DNA from: CBDBLK01 sp965215445
GTDB lineage: Bacteria; Bdellovibrionota; Bacteriovoracia; Bacteriovoracales; Bacteriovoracaceae
Direction of reading: 5' to 3'
NCBI GenBank assembly: GCA_965215445.1
Contig: CBDCDT010000002.1
Coordinates: forward strand, 62,001 to 126,000
Length of the DNA: 64,000 bases
A model generated the notes under the pieces. It was not told the origin of the DNA, ran no database searches, and was given only the letters and a program-made list of their open reading frames with translations. Each line of letters begins with the position of its first letter. The stretch's first letter is position 1. Positions 51,683 through 60,690 of the stretch are shown here, piece after piece. The position numbers and the translations under genes were made by a program.

Positions 51683-54049
51683 CTACTTGACCTGGCGTAG
51701 ATGTTCCTTGATCTCGGGGCCAAAATCCTCTTCTAAAGATTCCACGCTGGTCTTTAAGGTTTTTGCAAGCCGTTCAAGGCCTTCCTGCAAGCGCAGCTTG
51801 TCATCTTTTGATTTTTGCTCTTTAATCCAAGCGTTCTCCATACTGAACTCTAGCTGGTCAATTTTCCTCTTTAACTCCAAAATTTTTTGGTTCCTGGTTT
51901 TAAGTTGGGCATCGCTGTCCATTTGAACCAATTCGAGCTGGGATTCTAGTGTTTTTTCACGTTTTGTCACCTGCTCGAAGTCTATTCTAACTTTTTGTTG
52001 GAGACGGTCAAATTCTTTCTGCAATTTTGAAGATTTTTCTTCTGATAGCATGCGCTTATCGTCAGAAAACCGCAATTTATACTTCAATTCGCTCACTTCC
52101 TCTTCATGACGCTTTTTGAGAATGGATATTTCTATTTTGCTTTCATCCAATTCGCTCCTAAGTCCCAAATTGTCTTGCTCGGTAAGTCTTATACTGGTTT
52201 GGGCCTCTCGAATTTCGGCCAATAATTTGTCGCGCTCTTTCCTCAACTGGCCGATGGTGGCCTGAAATCTCAGTGCTTCTCCTTCATAAAAAGAAGGCGG
52301 TGCTTTTTCGGCAAATGAATCGTGCTCTGAAGGAGTCGCCTGGGGTTCGGGTGTGCTCTCCTCGCTTGAACCGAACTCCAATTCGGAAACTGGTGCTTCT
52401 TCTTCCGGGCCAGGTTTTTTCTCAAAATCAACTTCTTGGTCTTCACTCAAATCGAGTTCGGAAGCGACCTCTTCTTCTGCACTCAAATCCAATGCAGAGG
52501 CAACTTCTTCGTCTTCACTCAAATCCAGTTCGGAAGCGGCCTCTTTTTCTGTACTCAAATCTAGTTCGGAACTGGCCTTTTCATCCGCACTCAAATCCAA
52601 TGCAGAGGCAACTTCTTCGTCTTCACTCAAACCCAGTTCGGAACTGGCCTTTTCATCCGCACTCAAATCCAATGCAGAGGCAACTTCTTCGTCTTCACTC
52701 AAATCCAGTTCTGGGCCGGCCTTCTCATCCGCACTCAAATCCAATTCAGAGGCAACTTCTTCGTCTTTACTCAAATCCAGTTCTGAATCGACCTCTTCGC
52801 CTGTGCTCAAATCCAGTTCAGCATCTTCCGTTTCATCTGCACTCTCTTCCAAGCTCAAACCTGAATCAGTACCCGCATCAGTACCCACATCCAAATCCAA
52901 AGAAGTACCCGCATCAGTGCCCACATCCAAATCCAAAGAAGTACCCGCATCAGTGCCCACATCCAAATCCAAAGAAGTACCCGCATCAGTACCCACATCC
53001 AAAATAGTTCCTGGATCGTCATCCGCATCCGGTTCCAAATCGGAATCCAGATCGACATCCAAGTCTAACTTCATTTCGGAACCAAGTTCTTCATCTGATT
53101 CCATGTCAAGTTTGATATCATCCCCATCTGGTGTTTCAAGAGGGCCATTCTCCTCCACTTTGGACTCGAGATCAGGACTGCTTCCTTCCTTTACATCATC
53201 CAAAGAAAACTGAACGGATAAATTATTTTTAGAAATATCTTGATCTTCGGATTTGCCACCTTGCTGATCTTCATGATGAGGGACAGGGGGAGGGCCTTGA
53301 GTTTCCGTTTGCAAAGTCTCAACTTGGGGAAACTGCAATTCTTCCTCAGTCGGAAGCCTTATCGCCGTTTGCGTAAAAGGTGTTTCTTTTTCACTTTTTG
53401 CCTCCTTTTCAAGTTTGAACTGGGAGTTCAAACGTCTAACTGCTGTCCCTCCATCCTCTCCGAAAACAGCGTCAAAAAGCTTTTGAATTTTGTCGTTTGC
53501 AGAAGAATGGTAATGCCTTTCTTCTGACCCCGATTGAATTTCTTTGAGAGTGGAAAAAATTCCAGTAAGAACCTCCTTGGCAGAAACAACACCTTTTAAG
53601 GAAACATTTGACCTGGTCAAAATAGAAGCTATACTGTCATCGGGCAAAGTGGGAAGTTTTGTATTTTCACAAAAGAGGTTGTTTTGGGAAACAAAATCCG
53701 CCAATTGAAAGTTATTCAAGACTTTAAGTAAAACTTCTGAAGTCAAAGGTTTTTGGAAATAACCATGGGCCGCCGCCTTGCTCTTTTGATGTTTTCTCAA
53801 GGCCTTAAAAGATTCCTTGCCGGCAAAAATGATGCGCGTGAGGTGGGGCCTGTCAACCAAAGAAGCATTGAACTTTTTTACTTTTTTTTCACCGAGGTCA
53901 AAATCGAGAAAAAGAAAGCTGTCTTGCTCTCTATTTTCTTCAAGCCATGCCAAAACTTGCTCAGAGTCATCGGTTATGTAAATATCTTCAATAGAGAGCT
54001 CTTTAAGCACCTCCTCAATGGCCGAATCTTGACCGTAAAATATCAACAT
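51683..54049 (-). CDS. Receiver-like protein with long acidic repeat region and C-terminal coiled coil
   Basis: 788 residues from ATG 54049 (AGGA upstream; an in-frame ATG at 54076 is less likely). N-terminal receiver-like domain (about 1-110) with FLFLDFDLGEKK as possible phosphoacceptor region and HGYFQKPLTSEVLLKVL. Then a Pro/Gln/Glu-rich linker, a very acidic repeat region (about 300-545; unit L-D-L-S-x-D-E-E-x-A-S-x), and a long coiled coil (about 590-770, RKERDKLLAEIREAQTSIRL). The region looks like a scaffold. Ten bases upstream of the diguanylate cyclase gene, so the two probably form one pathway. Confidence 0.85.
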   Translation of the reverse strand: MLIFYGQDSAIEEVLKELSIEDIYITDDSEQVLAWLEENREQDSFLFLDFDLGEKKVKKFNASLVDRPHLTRIIFAGKESFKALRKHQKSKAAAHGYFQKPLTSEVLLKVLNNFQLADFVSQNNLFCENTKLPTLPDDSIASILTRSNVSLKGVVSAKEVLTGIFSTLKEIQSGSEERHYHSSANDKIQKLFDAVFGEDGGTAVRRLNSQFKLEKEAKSEKETPFTQTAIRLPTEEELQFPQVETLQTETQGPPPVPHHEDQQGGKSEDQDISKNNLSVQFSLDDVKEGSSPDLESKVEENGPLETPDGDDIKLDMESDEELGSEMKLDLDVDLDSDLEPDADDDPGTILDVGTDAGTSLDLDVGTDAGTSLDLDVGTDAGTSLDLDVGTDAGTDSGLSLEESADETEDAELDLSTGEEVDSELDLSKDEEVASELDLSADEKAGPELDLSEDEEVASALDLSADEKASSELGLSEDEEVASALDLSADEKASSELDLSTEKEAASELDLSEDEEVASALDLSAEEEVASELDLSEDQEVDFEKKPGPEEEAPVSELEFGSSEESTPEPQATPSEHDSFAEKAPPSFYEGEALRFQATIGQLRKERDKLLAEIREAQTSIRLTEQDNLGLRSELDESKIEISILKKRHEEEVSELKYKLRFSDDKRMLSEEKSSKLQKEFDRLQQKVRIDFEQVTKREKTLESQLELVQMDSDAQLKTRNQKILELKRKIDQLEFSMENAWIKEQKSKDDKLRLQEGLERLAKTLKTSVESLEEDFGPEIKEHLRQVK
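52442..52830 (-). repeat. Acidic 12-residue tandem repeats in the receiver/coiled-coil protein
   Basis: About eleven units of the form [SA]-x-L-D-L-S-x-[DE]-[ED]-x-x-[AS] encoded by 36-base units, arranged in pairs giving a 72-base higher-order repeat. Such arrays are prone to length change by slippage. Confidence 0.85.
52869..53000 (-). repeat. Nearly perfect 36-base tandem repeats (D-V-G-T-D-A-G-T-S-L-D-L)
   Basis: Three full units (52869-52904, 52905-52940, 52941-52976) and a partial fourth differ at only one or two bases. Because 36 is a multiple of three, gain or loss keeps the frame. Copies being nearly identical points to recent expansion. Confidence 0.9.
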
Positions 54050-54175
54050 GCTCAATCCTAAATTATCAAAGGCCACTTATAGGATAAAAGATAACTACGC
54101 AAAGCGAAAATGGTCATTAATTGCCCGCAAAGAAAAAAGGCCAATATTTTGGCAAAGAACTCCGACAAGGAATTT

Positions 54176-55177
54176 ATGCAACCACTCAAGCGCTTTCAAA
54201 AGTTGATTGATAAGGCCAAAAATATTCTGATTACTACTCATGAATATCCCGATGCCGACGGAATCGGTAGTCAGGTCGCCTTGTGTATGGCCCTAAAATC
54301 ACTGAGTAAAAAAGTCACCTGTGTCAATGAAGAGACCTTGATGGAACGCTATCGCTATTTAGACCCCCGCAATCACATTCAGTCTTTTGAAGAGTTCAAA
54401 ACGCAAGATTTTGGCACTCAGGTAGACCTCTTTATTGTCACCGATACCAACGACCTCAAACGCATCGGCCCTCAAATGCAAAAACTGGCATCGAAGGCCA
54501 AAGAATTGTTGTTTATCGACCATCACCCCGCCCCCGAAGATATGCAGGCCATGCACTATATTGATACAACTGTGGCCGCCACTGGAGAATTGGTGGGAAA
54601 TCTGATCGAAGAACTGGGCATCCCTTTGGATCAGGAGTTGGCACTGCCTCTTTACACCAGTATTCTCATCGACACCAATAGTTTTCGCTACCCCACAGTC
54701 CGCCCCCAAACCCATCTCCTTATTTCCAAGCTCCTGTCTACGGGAATTAAACCATCAGAGGCATATAAAAAAATCTATGGCGATAAAAAAATTGGCCATT
54801 TGCGCTTTCTGGGAAAGAAGCTTTCCAACGTCCAGGCCAATGAAGATGGAAAAATCGCCTGGATTCAGTTGACCAAAGAAGACTTGCAGAAGTCTCACAT
54901 CGACCCTGAAGACACTCATAGTTTTGTCAACCACATGCTGATTTTGCAAGATTTAAAGGTGGCCTGCGTTTTTCGCCAAATTGAAGGCAAAGTTAAGGTG
55001 AGCTTGCGCTCGACTGGAGACACCAATGTCAACCACATTGCTTTGGCACTTGGAGGAGGAGGGCACAACCATTCGGCGGCGGCAATTCTGGATGGGCCTC
55101 TCGAAAAAGTGGTCAAAAATGTTATCGAAAAAATTGAAACCATGTTAAAGAACGGCCCCGAAACTCCGATTAAGTAG
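54176..55177 (+). CDS. DHH-family phosphoesterase (NrnA-like oligoribonuclease / pAp phosphatase)
   Basis: 333 residues from ATG 54176 (MQPLKRFQKLIDKAK); an in-frame ATG at 54110 is possible. Seen: LITTHEYPDADGIGSQVALC, VDLFIVTDTND, LLFIDHHPAPEDM with the DHH triad, TGELVGNLIEEL and DHHA1 domain end LALGGGGHNHSAAAIL. These proteins degrade nano-RNA and pAp. In an organism without an obvious Orn this could be the main short-RNA nuclease; it may also finish pGpG from c-di-GMP turnover (inference). Immediately followed by a VWA gene. Confidence 0.93.
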   Translation: MQPLKRFQKLIDKAKNILITTHEYPDADGIGSQVALCMALKSLSKKVTCVNEETLMERYRYLDPRNHIQSFEEFKTQDFGTQVDLFIVTDTNDLKRIGPQMQKLASKAKELLFIDHHPAPEDMQAMHYIDTTVAATGELVGNLIEELGIPLDQELALPLYTSILIDTNSFRYPTVRPQTHLLISKLLSTGIKPSEAYKKIYGDKKIGHLRFLGKKLSNVQANEDGKIAWIQLTKEDLQKSHIDPEDTHSFVNHMLILQDLKVACVFRQIEGKVKVSLRSTGDTNVNHIALALGGGGHNHSAAAILDGPLEKVVKNVIEKIETMLKNGPETPIK

Positions 55178-55179
55178 AT

Positions 55180-56325
55180 ATGGATGGAAAAAAAATTATT
55201 TTTGTCAGTCTCTTCCTTTCACTTTTTGCCTGTAATTGTATTACAAGCAAGACCTCTTCAAAATCCAAGGCCAAAAGCGGGGGAAGCAGGGCCGGCCTGA
55301 ATCAATCCGGCAATTTGGCCCCACCCATTGGACAAATTAAAAATGAATCGACCATCGGCTGCCCCGACAATATTTCTGATGAAACCGAATATTGCCAAAC
55401 CTTTCACCAAAAGGCAGGTGAAACAGGTGCGGCCAGTTCCGCCATCGACATTTTATGGGTCATCGAAAACTCGGGAAATATCATGCATATGCCTGCGACT
55501 GTGGCGAAAAATTTTGAAACCTTTATCGACAAATTTTCCAGTCAGGCGCTCAATACCAACTTTCAAATGGCGGTCATCTCCACCGATTCCTTAAAACCCG
55601 CCGTCAACCGAGATAGCGAGGGAAAACTCACTTCCTCTGAACTCAAAAAAAATCGACAGGCCTTTATCGACCTCTTCGTAGATAAGGTTACTTTTGGAGC
55701 AGATGAAATCGTGGTAAGAGATGATGAATCGGGACTGGCCAAGAGTTTGGAATTTTTGCAAACAAGTCCACCCTGGAGCAGGCCCAATGCCTACCTTATT
55801 ATTGTCTACGTCACCGATGAAGACGACCATAGCTGCCCCACGGGCTATACTTCGTGGACGGGGGCGGCCGCCACATGTCCCACTCAAGGCTTTATAGAAA
55901 CCGAGAGTGCGGCCCAAAAGGTGGTGGACTACTACTTTGAACCAATCATCAAAATGAAAGGCGACAGTCCCAGTCTGATCAAAGTCTTTGCTATCGTCAA
56001 TCAGCCGGGCAATACCTTTCCAAGCTATCTCAGCGTAGGCGTTCGCTACAACAGAGCGGTTCAAACCTTTGGTGGAAAGTCCTACAATATCATCCACTCC
56101 TTTGATGGCATTTTAAAAGATTTCGGTCAGAAAGTGGCCGAGTTGGCCTCTCAGTTTCAGCTCAAATATCCCGCTCAAGAAGGCAGCATCGAAGTTACTG
56201 TCGATGGTACTCCGGTACCCCAGGGAGACTGGCAATACCTCGCCGCTGATAATGCCATCCGCTTTGAAAAAAATGCCCTCCCCAAGGCCGGAAGCACTAT
56301 CAAAATCGTCTACCAAACCCGGTAA
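55180..56325 (+). CDS. VWA-domain lipoprotein with altered metal site (paralogue D)
   Basis: 381 residues, ATG two bases after the DHH stop. Lipoprotein signal FVSLFLSLFAC. Seen: the N-terminal CPDNISDETEYCQTFHQK block shared with A and C; VWA domain with DILWVIENSGNIMHMPATVA, where D-x-S-x-S is changed to E-N-S-G-N; VYVTDEDDHSC; then the shared C-terminal module IEVTVDGT ... WQYLAADNAIRF ... IKIVY. Loss of the first Asp and last Ser predicts weak or no metal binding. No repeats. Confidence 0.86.
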   Translation: MDGKKIIFVSLFLSLFACNCITSKTSSKSKAKSGGSRAGLNQSGNLAPPIGQIKNESTIGCPDNISDETEYCQTFHQKAGETGAASSAIDILWVIENSGNIMHMPATVAKNFETFIDKFSSQALNTNFQMAVISTDSLKPAVNRDSEGKLTSSELKKNRQAFIDLFVDKVTFGADEIVVRDDESGLAKSLEFLQTSPPWSRPNAYLIIVYVTDEDDHSCPTGYTSWTGAAATCPTQGFIETESAAQKVVDYYFEPIIKMKGDSPSLIKVFAIVNQPGNTFPSYLSVGVRYNRAVQTFGGKSYNIIHSFDGILKDFGQKVAELASQFQLKYPAQEGSIEVTVDGTPVPQGDWQYLAADNAIRFEKNALPKAGSTIKIVYQTR

Positions 56326-56380
56326 AAACACCTAAAGTTGCCTGACCGCCCTCCGATAAGGTTATTAAAGGGGGATTGCC

Positions 56381-57574
56381 ATGAAAAGGTCAGGTTTACT
56401 CATTATAGGTCTGCTACTCGTCACTTCAGGATGTGGCAAAAATGCCACCAAATTCGCCGCCCAGGTGCAAAACCGAGAATTTGTTCAGGCCGGCGTGGAA
56501 AGCTTTATTCAAAGTTCCGGCAGCGAAAACCCATCGCTGGCGATTGTCTGGATAGTGGACAATTCCAGATCCATGGGAGAGGATCAAGCATCGCTGGCCT
56601 ACAATTTTAATAATTTTATCGACGGCTTTCTCGACCAAAATATTGATTTTAAAATGGCGGTCATCACTACCGACATCGACGGCTACGTCAACCGCGATAG
56701 CGGCGGCACCCTCAACCTCACCGAGGCCAAACGTGACCCAGGCGCCTTCAAGGCCAATTTCGCCAATATCGTCAAAGTTGGAATTGATGGAAACGCGATG
56801 GAAAAAGGCCTTTTTAACACTCAAAAATTTCTGGAAAGCAATGCCAGATGGGTTGGAGAAGATCAATACAAAATTATTATCTTCGTCACCGACGAAGACG
56901 ACATCAGTTGTCTCAATGCCGACCAGAAAGACCCCTCTTGTAAGTTCTTCGTCCACCCACCGCTAGAAACCGATATTAATTTCAACGCCGCCATCAATTA
57001 CTACCTCCCCAAAATCCAGCGGGGATGGCCCGATAACAGATTCCTGATTTTTGCCATTACTGCAAAAAATTGTCCTCAAGGCGCACCAGTAGTCTCTGGA
57101 CGTTGCCAACCCCGCGGCAACCGCTATATTGAATTGGCCAAAAGATCAGGTGGGGAGTCCTACGAGATTACCAAGCCTTTCACCACAGTTCTCAAAGATA
57201 TTCAATACCGGGTGGCAAAGCTCATTAAATTTACACTTCAATATGAACCGGCAGAAGACAGCATCGTCGTAAAAGTCGATGGAGTGGCCCGCCCCGACAC
57301 AGAGTGGATTTATATTCCCGAAAATCGTGAAATCAAGTTTAAGGCCGGATTTGTTCCCCCGGCAAACAGCAAAATCACCGTCACTTACGGACGCTTTGAG
57401 TTTGAACTGCCATTGAAAACCAGTGAAGATTTGATCAAAGAAGTTTTAGTTAACGGAGTAAAAAAAGAACCGGAAGAGTGGTATTATCATCCAGAAACCA
57501 ACGCCATACGCTTTAATCTTGGGTTTCACCCTCCTGCGGACAGCAAAATCGAGGTTTTCTACGACACTCTGTAA
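56381..57574 (+). CDS. VWA-domain lipoprotein with duplicated C-terminal module (paralogue E)
   Basis: 397 residues; ATG with GGGGGATT upstream. Lipobox LLLVTSGC. VWA metal motif intact (WIVDNSRSMGEDQ). Lacks the N-terminal Cys pair block of the other members. C-terminus has two copies of the beta module: VVKVDGVARPDTEWIYIP ... ITVTY and EVLVNGVKKEPEEWYYHP ... IEVFY. 55 bases after paralogue D, probably one transcript. Confidence 0.87.
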   Translation: MKRSGLLIIGLLLVTSGCGKNATKFAAQVQNREFVQAGVESFIQSSGSENPSLAIVWIVDNSRSMGEDQASLAYNFNNFIDGFLDQNIDFKMAVITTDIDGYVNRDSGGTLNLTEAKRDPGAFKANFANIVKVGIDGNAMEKGLFNTQKFLESNARWVGEDQYKIIIFVTDEDDISCLNADQKDPSCKFFVHPPLETDINFNAAINYYLPKIQRGWPDNRFLIFAITAKNCPQGAPVVSGRCQPRGNRYIELAKRSGGESYEITKPFTTVLKDIQYRVAKLIKFTLQYEPAEDSIVVKVDGVARPDTEWIYIPENREIKFKAGFVPPANSKITVTYGRFEFELPLKTSEDLIKEVLVNGVKKEPEEWYYHPETNAIRFNLGFHPPADSKIEVFYDTL

Positions 57575-57599
57575 AAAGAGGATTGGAAAGGCTAGGCCT

Positions 57600-57628
57600 G
57601 CGCCTTTCGCCTTTGCAAGAAAAGGCGC
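57600..57628 (+). terminator. Possible terminator hairpin without T-tract
   Basis: GCGCCTTT (57600-57607) pairs with AAAGGCGC (57621-57628) in the 200-base gap between the VWA gene and the next lipoprotein. No run of T follows. The gap holds nothing else recognisable. Confidence 0.35.
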
Positions 57629-57774
57629 ATCAAAGACGGCATTTTAGGCCTTTATCCCTGTAAAAATTACCCGATTGTGCTCTTGTGGTGTCTTACCTCT
57701 TGATTCCCGCACCACTTTGCACTTATTATCCCCCCGAATAACGGACTTTGGGCGGTGTGACTTCGGGAGGAGTG

Positions 57775-60690
57775 ATGTTCAAACTCGGTTTGAAATTGTT
57801 GTGCTTGACGCTCTTGTTGAGCGCTTGCCGCAATGGCGTGGAAGACGAGGGCCAAGGCGAACGCACCCAGCGCCTGGAAGTGGCCTCGCTGCGGCTTTGG
57901 GACTCGCAAAATATCACCCAATCCCCCATTCGCCAAAGCCCCATCGAGGAAAAATACTATGTGGTCGAGGCGTGCCTGGTGGAATCCGCCTTGGGGGAGA
58001 GAATGGCGGGGCATCCCGCCGCACTCGAAGGTGGCGGTCTAAAATCCTCCCTCACCGACGGCAACGGATGCCTGTACTGGGAACACCGGATTGCCTACGA
58101 CTATTCGGCCCAGGAATCCTGCCAAACATTCCACAAAACCCTGTCTTTGGCCGACGGGCAATACCGGCTCGAACTCGACTACAGCATCGACACCCACACC
58201 GACAAAATCAGCGACCTCTCCAAATCGCTGGGCTGTCTGGTGCAACAACTCTCCGAGGGCACTCTCTCGGAAGAAAATGACACCAACAACTCCGAGGGAT
58301 TGGCCTCAAATGGCAACTCTGCTCCTGAACCCGAGCTGGAAATCGACGAGATTGAGTTTGCCTATTTGAGAGGCAATGGCCTGCAGCCCTCGGATACCAA
58401 AGACCTCTCCTACCGCGCCAAACTCTCCACTTGTTTGCGTTACCGTTCGGCCAATTCTTCCGTGGCCCATACAGATTTGCAGGTTTCCGTCAAAAGTGAA
58501 GAGGAAGGTTCAGACCCACAAACGGAAATCATTGAAACCAATTATCAAGGTTGTTTTACCAAATATTTTGACTCTTCCTATGAGCAATACGCCCACAGCC
58601 ACTGGAAAGAAAAGTCATTGGAGATCACTCTTTTAAACGGCCCTCTTAAGGGATACCAACTCTCTCAAACTTTTTACCTCAACCCTTGGGAGAGCAAACA
58701 ACCCGACATTTTTGGCATTGACGACCGCTATGGCAAACCCAGTCCTTACCCCCTCCCCGATCCGAAACCCAACCGCTTGCACCTGGATCGGGTGAGTTAC
58801 GTCCGGGTGGGAAATGATATTGAAGAATTTAAGGTCAACAATTATCTGGGGCTAACCCTCTCCAAAGTTTACCACGTCACCCTCTCTCCTTTTATCGACC
58901 GGGGCCATCTCCACGATCCCGAGTCGGAACGCTATGTACCCGTCAACAATGGAACCTTCAGACTCAAATTTATGCTGCTGGCACCTCAAGGCGCCGACGT
59001 GATGATCGACGAGAATAACTACTCCGACTTCGACTACATTGCCGGTACCGAAAGGATTGTGGAAGTCCAGGGCGGCAGCATCAACGTGCCCGTCAACCTG
59101 GCGATTCGCTTTGTCGATCTCCCCCGGGTGGCCACCCGGGTGATTTGCGCCATCAAACTGGAACCCATCGACGATATTGGTCTAAGGCCCACTACCGGCA
59201 TCGGCTTTTTTATGGCCAAACGGCCGTGGATTCGCACCAACGTCTTTTCTTCCAATTCTCTGCAAAGGGAAGAGAGCGAATATTTTGCAGATTACGAGGC
59301 CGAACACCGCGAAGAAATTGAAGAAGTCCTAAACCAGCAAGATATTCTCGACATTCCTGAAAGAGAAAATACTGAATCAAACGCCCCTCTGTCCAGTAGA
59401 CTATTAAGTCTCGAAGATTTTGATGAATTGGAACTTTCAGAAGAACAGCAAGATGGTCTCAAGAAACACCTCTATAAACAATTTATCGAACAGCACCTTA
59501 ATAACATCACTCAAATCACCGAAGAGCATATTTACGGCGACCCCGACTTTTTCTACGGAGATCGCCCCCTGACTCTCTTTGTACACCACTTGAGAAAGCG
59601 TTTGGGAAATGTCACCTTCCAAATAGCGGGACAAGAACAAGAGGGAGACATCGTATCTCTTCCTCATAACGCCGTCTCAAATCTCTATCAAAAAGGATTT
59701 AACAGCACCCCCGAGAACAGACAATTGGTTTCTCAATTGTGCCGGACACTTTTCCCAAAAGGTAATATGTTCCAACGCCTCTTCTCTTCCAATAGCAGGC
59801 AATTCGACTTGTGCCAACTTCATCCCAACAAATTCTTTGAAATGGAACACTACAAGCACTCACGGGAAATCAAGGAAAGCACTCCCCTGTGGTCAAACGG
59901 CATAGAATTTAGTATTGGCAGCCGCTTGCTCAACGGGCACAGGGACGCCGACAGCACGGTCTTTAGCGTTAGAACGGGTGCAGATATTGGAGGCCGTCTG
60001 GACACTCCCAATTCAATACCTCTGCTGAATATGTTCGGGGCCAGGGTTCGAGTGGTTGACGTCACTTACGGCTGGAATTCCATTTCATCCGACGAACGCT
60101 CTGTGGGAGATCACCTCTTTGTTCAAAAACGCATCGGGGCAGAAAAATTTAATATTCGCCTCAAGGGCCTGTTTGAAAACTGCGTACTCCTCAAACCCAA
60201 ATATTACGTTCCTCCTAAATTTTTGGATATAGGCGATACTTGGGCCTGGGATGATGCTCATTATTTTATTATAGGGCCTAACCCCTCACCAGAGCATTTT
60301 GTTCCCGTTCCTGCGGGAAAACATTTCTACTTTTGCAGCAAACCCCAATACGAAGATTTCATCGAGAGCTATTATTATATGCAGGCCTATGTGCCCAACA
60401 CCACACTTATGCGCGACAACTTCGGCCCCAGTGAAATGAAATTTATCAAAGTCATCCGCAACACTGAAAACTTCGCCCAATTTCAAGAAGTTTTTGAAGA
60501 TAACACCAGGGTTTATTTGATGGAAGACCGTGTTGCAACTGAAACTCCCGACATCAAACTGTACCAAACCTGGGGACACCTGGTGGACATGGATGCAGAA
60601 CCCTCGGCGGTCAATAAAATTATGATTGACAATATCGACGGCAGCTATCCGGGAACGATCAAGCTTCCTTCAAGAGATCGCGGGAGATAA
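57775..60690 (+). CDS. Large lipoprotein of unknown function
   Basis: 971 residues from ATG 57775, which has GGGAGGAG upstream; nine more upstream codons are in frame but lack support. Lipobox LLCLTLLLSAC. The body looks like repeated beta domains (about 190-440) followed by a mixed region (IEFSIGSRLLNGHRDADSTV, FNIRLKGLFENCVLLKP) with Cys pairs. Low-complexity acidic linker near 520-570. No named family. Possibly a surface or outer-membrane-anchored protein; end overlaps a convergent gene by 32 bases. Confidence 0.78.
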   Translation: MFKLGLKLLCLTLLLSACRNGVEDEGQGERTQRLEVASLRLWDSQNITQSPIRQSPIEEKYYVVEACLVESALGERMAGHPAALEGGGLKSSLTDGNGCLYWEHRIAYDYSAQESCQTFHKTLSLADGQYRLELDYSIDTHTDKISDLSKSLGCLVQQLSEGTLSEENDTNNSEGLASNGNSAPEPELEIDEIEFAYLRGNGLQPSDTKDLSYRAKLSTCLRYRSANSSVAHTDLQVSVKSEEEGSDPQTEIIETNYQGCFTKYFDSSYEQYAHSHWKEKSLEITLLNGPLKGYQLSQTFYLNPWESKQPDIFGIDDRYGKPSPYPLPDPKPNRLHLDRVSYVRVGNDIEEFKVNNYLGLTLSKVYHVTLSPFIDRGHLHDPESERYVPVNNGTFRLKFMLLAPQGADVMIDENNYSDFDYIAGTERIVEVQGGSINVPVNLAIRFVDLPRVATRVICAIKLEPIDDIGLRPTTGIGFFMAKRPWIRTNVFSSNSLQREESEYFADYEAEHREEIEEVLNQQDILDIPERENTESNAPLSSRLLSLEDFDELELSEEQQDGLKKHLYKQFIEQHLNNITQITEEHIYGDPDFFYGDRPLTLFVHHLRKRLGNVTFQIAGQEQEGDIVSLPHNAVSNLYQKGFNSTPENRQLVSQLCRTLFPKGNMFQRLFSSNSRQFDLCQLHPNKFFEMEHYKHSREIKESTPLWSNGIEFSIGSRLLNGHRDADSTVFSVRTGADIGGRLDTPNSIPLLNMFGARVRVVDVTYGWNSISSDERSVGDHLFVQKRIGAEKFNIRLKGLFENCVLLKPKYYVPPKFLDIGDTWAWDDAHYFIIGPNPSPEHFVPVPAGKHFYFCSKPQYEDFIESYYYMQAYVPNTTLMRDNFGPSEMKFIKVIRNTENFAQFQEVFEDNTRVYLMEDRVATETPDIKLYQTWGHLVDMDAEPSAVNKIMIDNIDGSYPGTIKLPSRDRGR

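Noticed and set aside
52869..53000. Regularly spaced repeats that could suggest CRISPR
   Set aside because: Units are contiguous 36-base in-frame copies with no variable spacers; they encode a protein repeat.
52273..53213. Long plus-strand frames rich in Ser, Leu, His, Pro and Arg
   Set aside because: They are antisense shadows of the acidic repeat gene (51683-54049); the repeat keeps opposite frames open.
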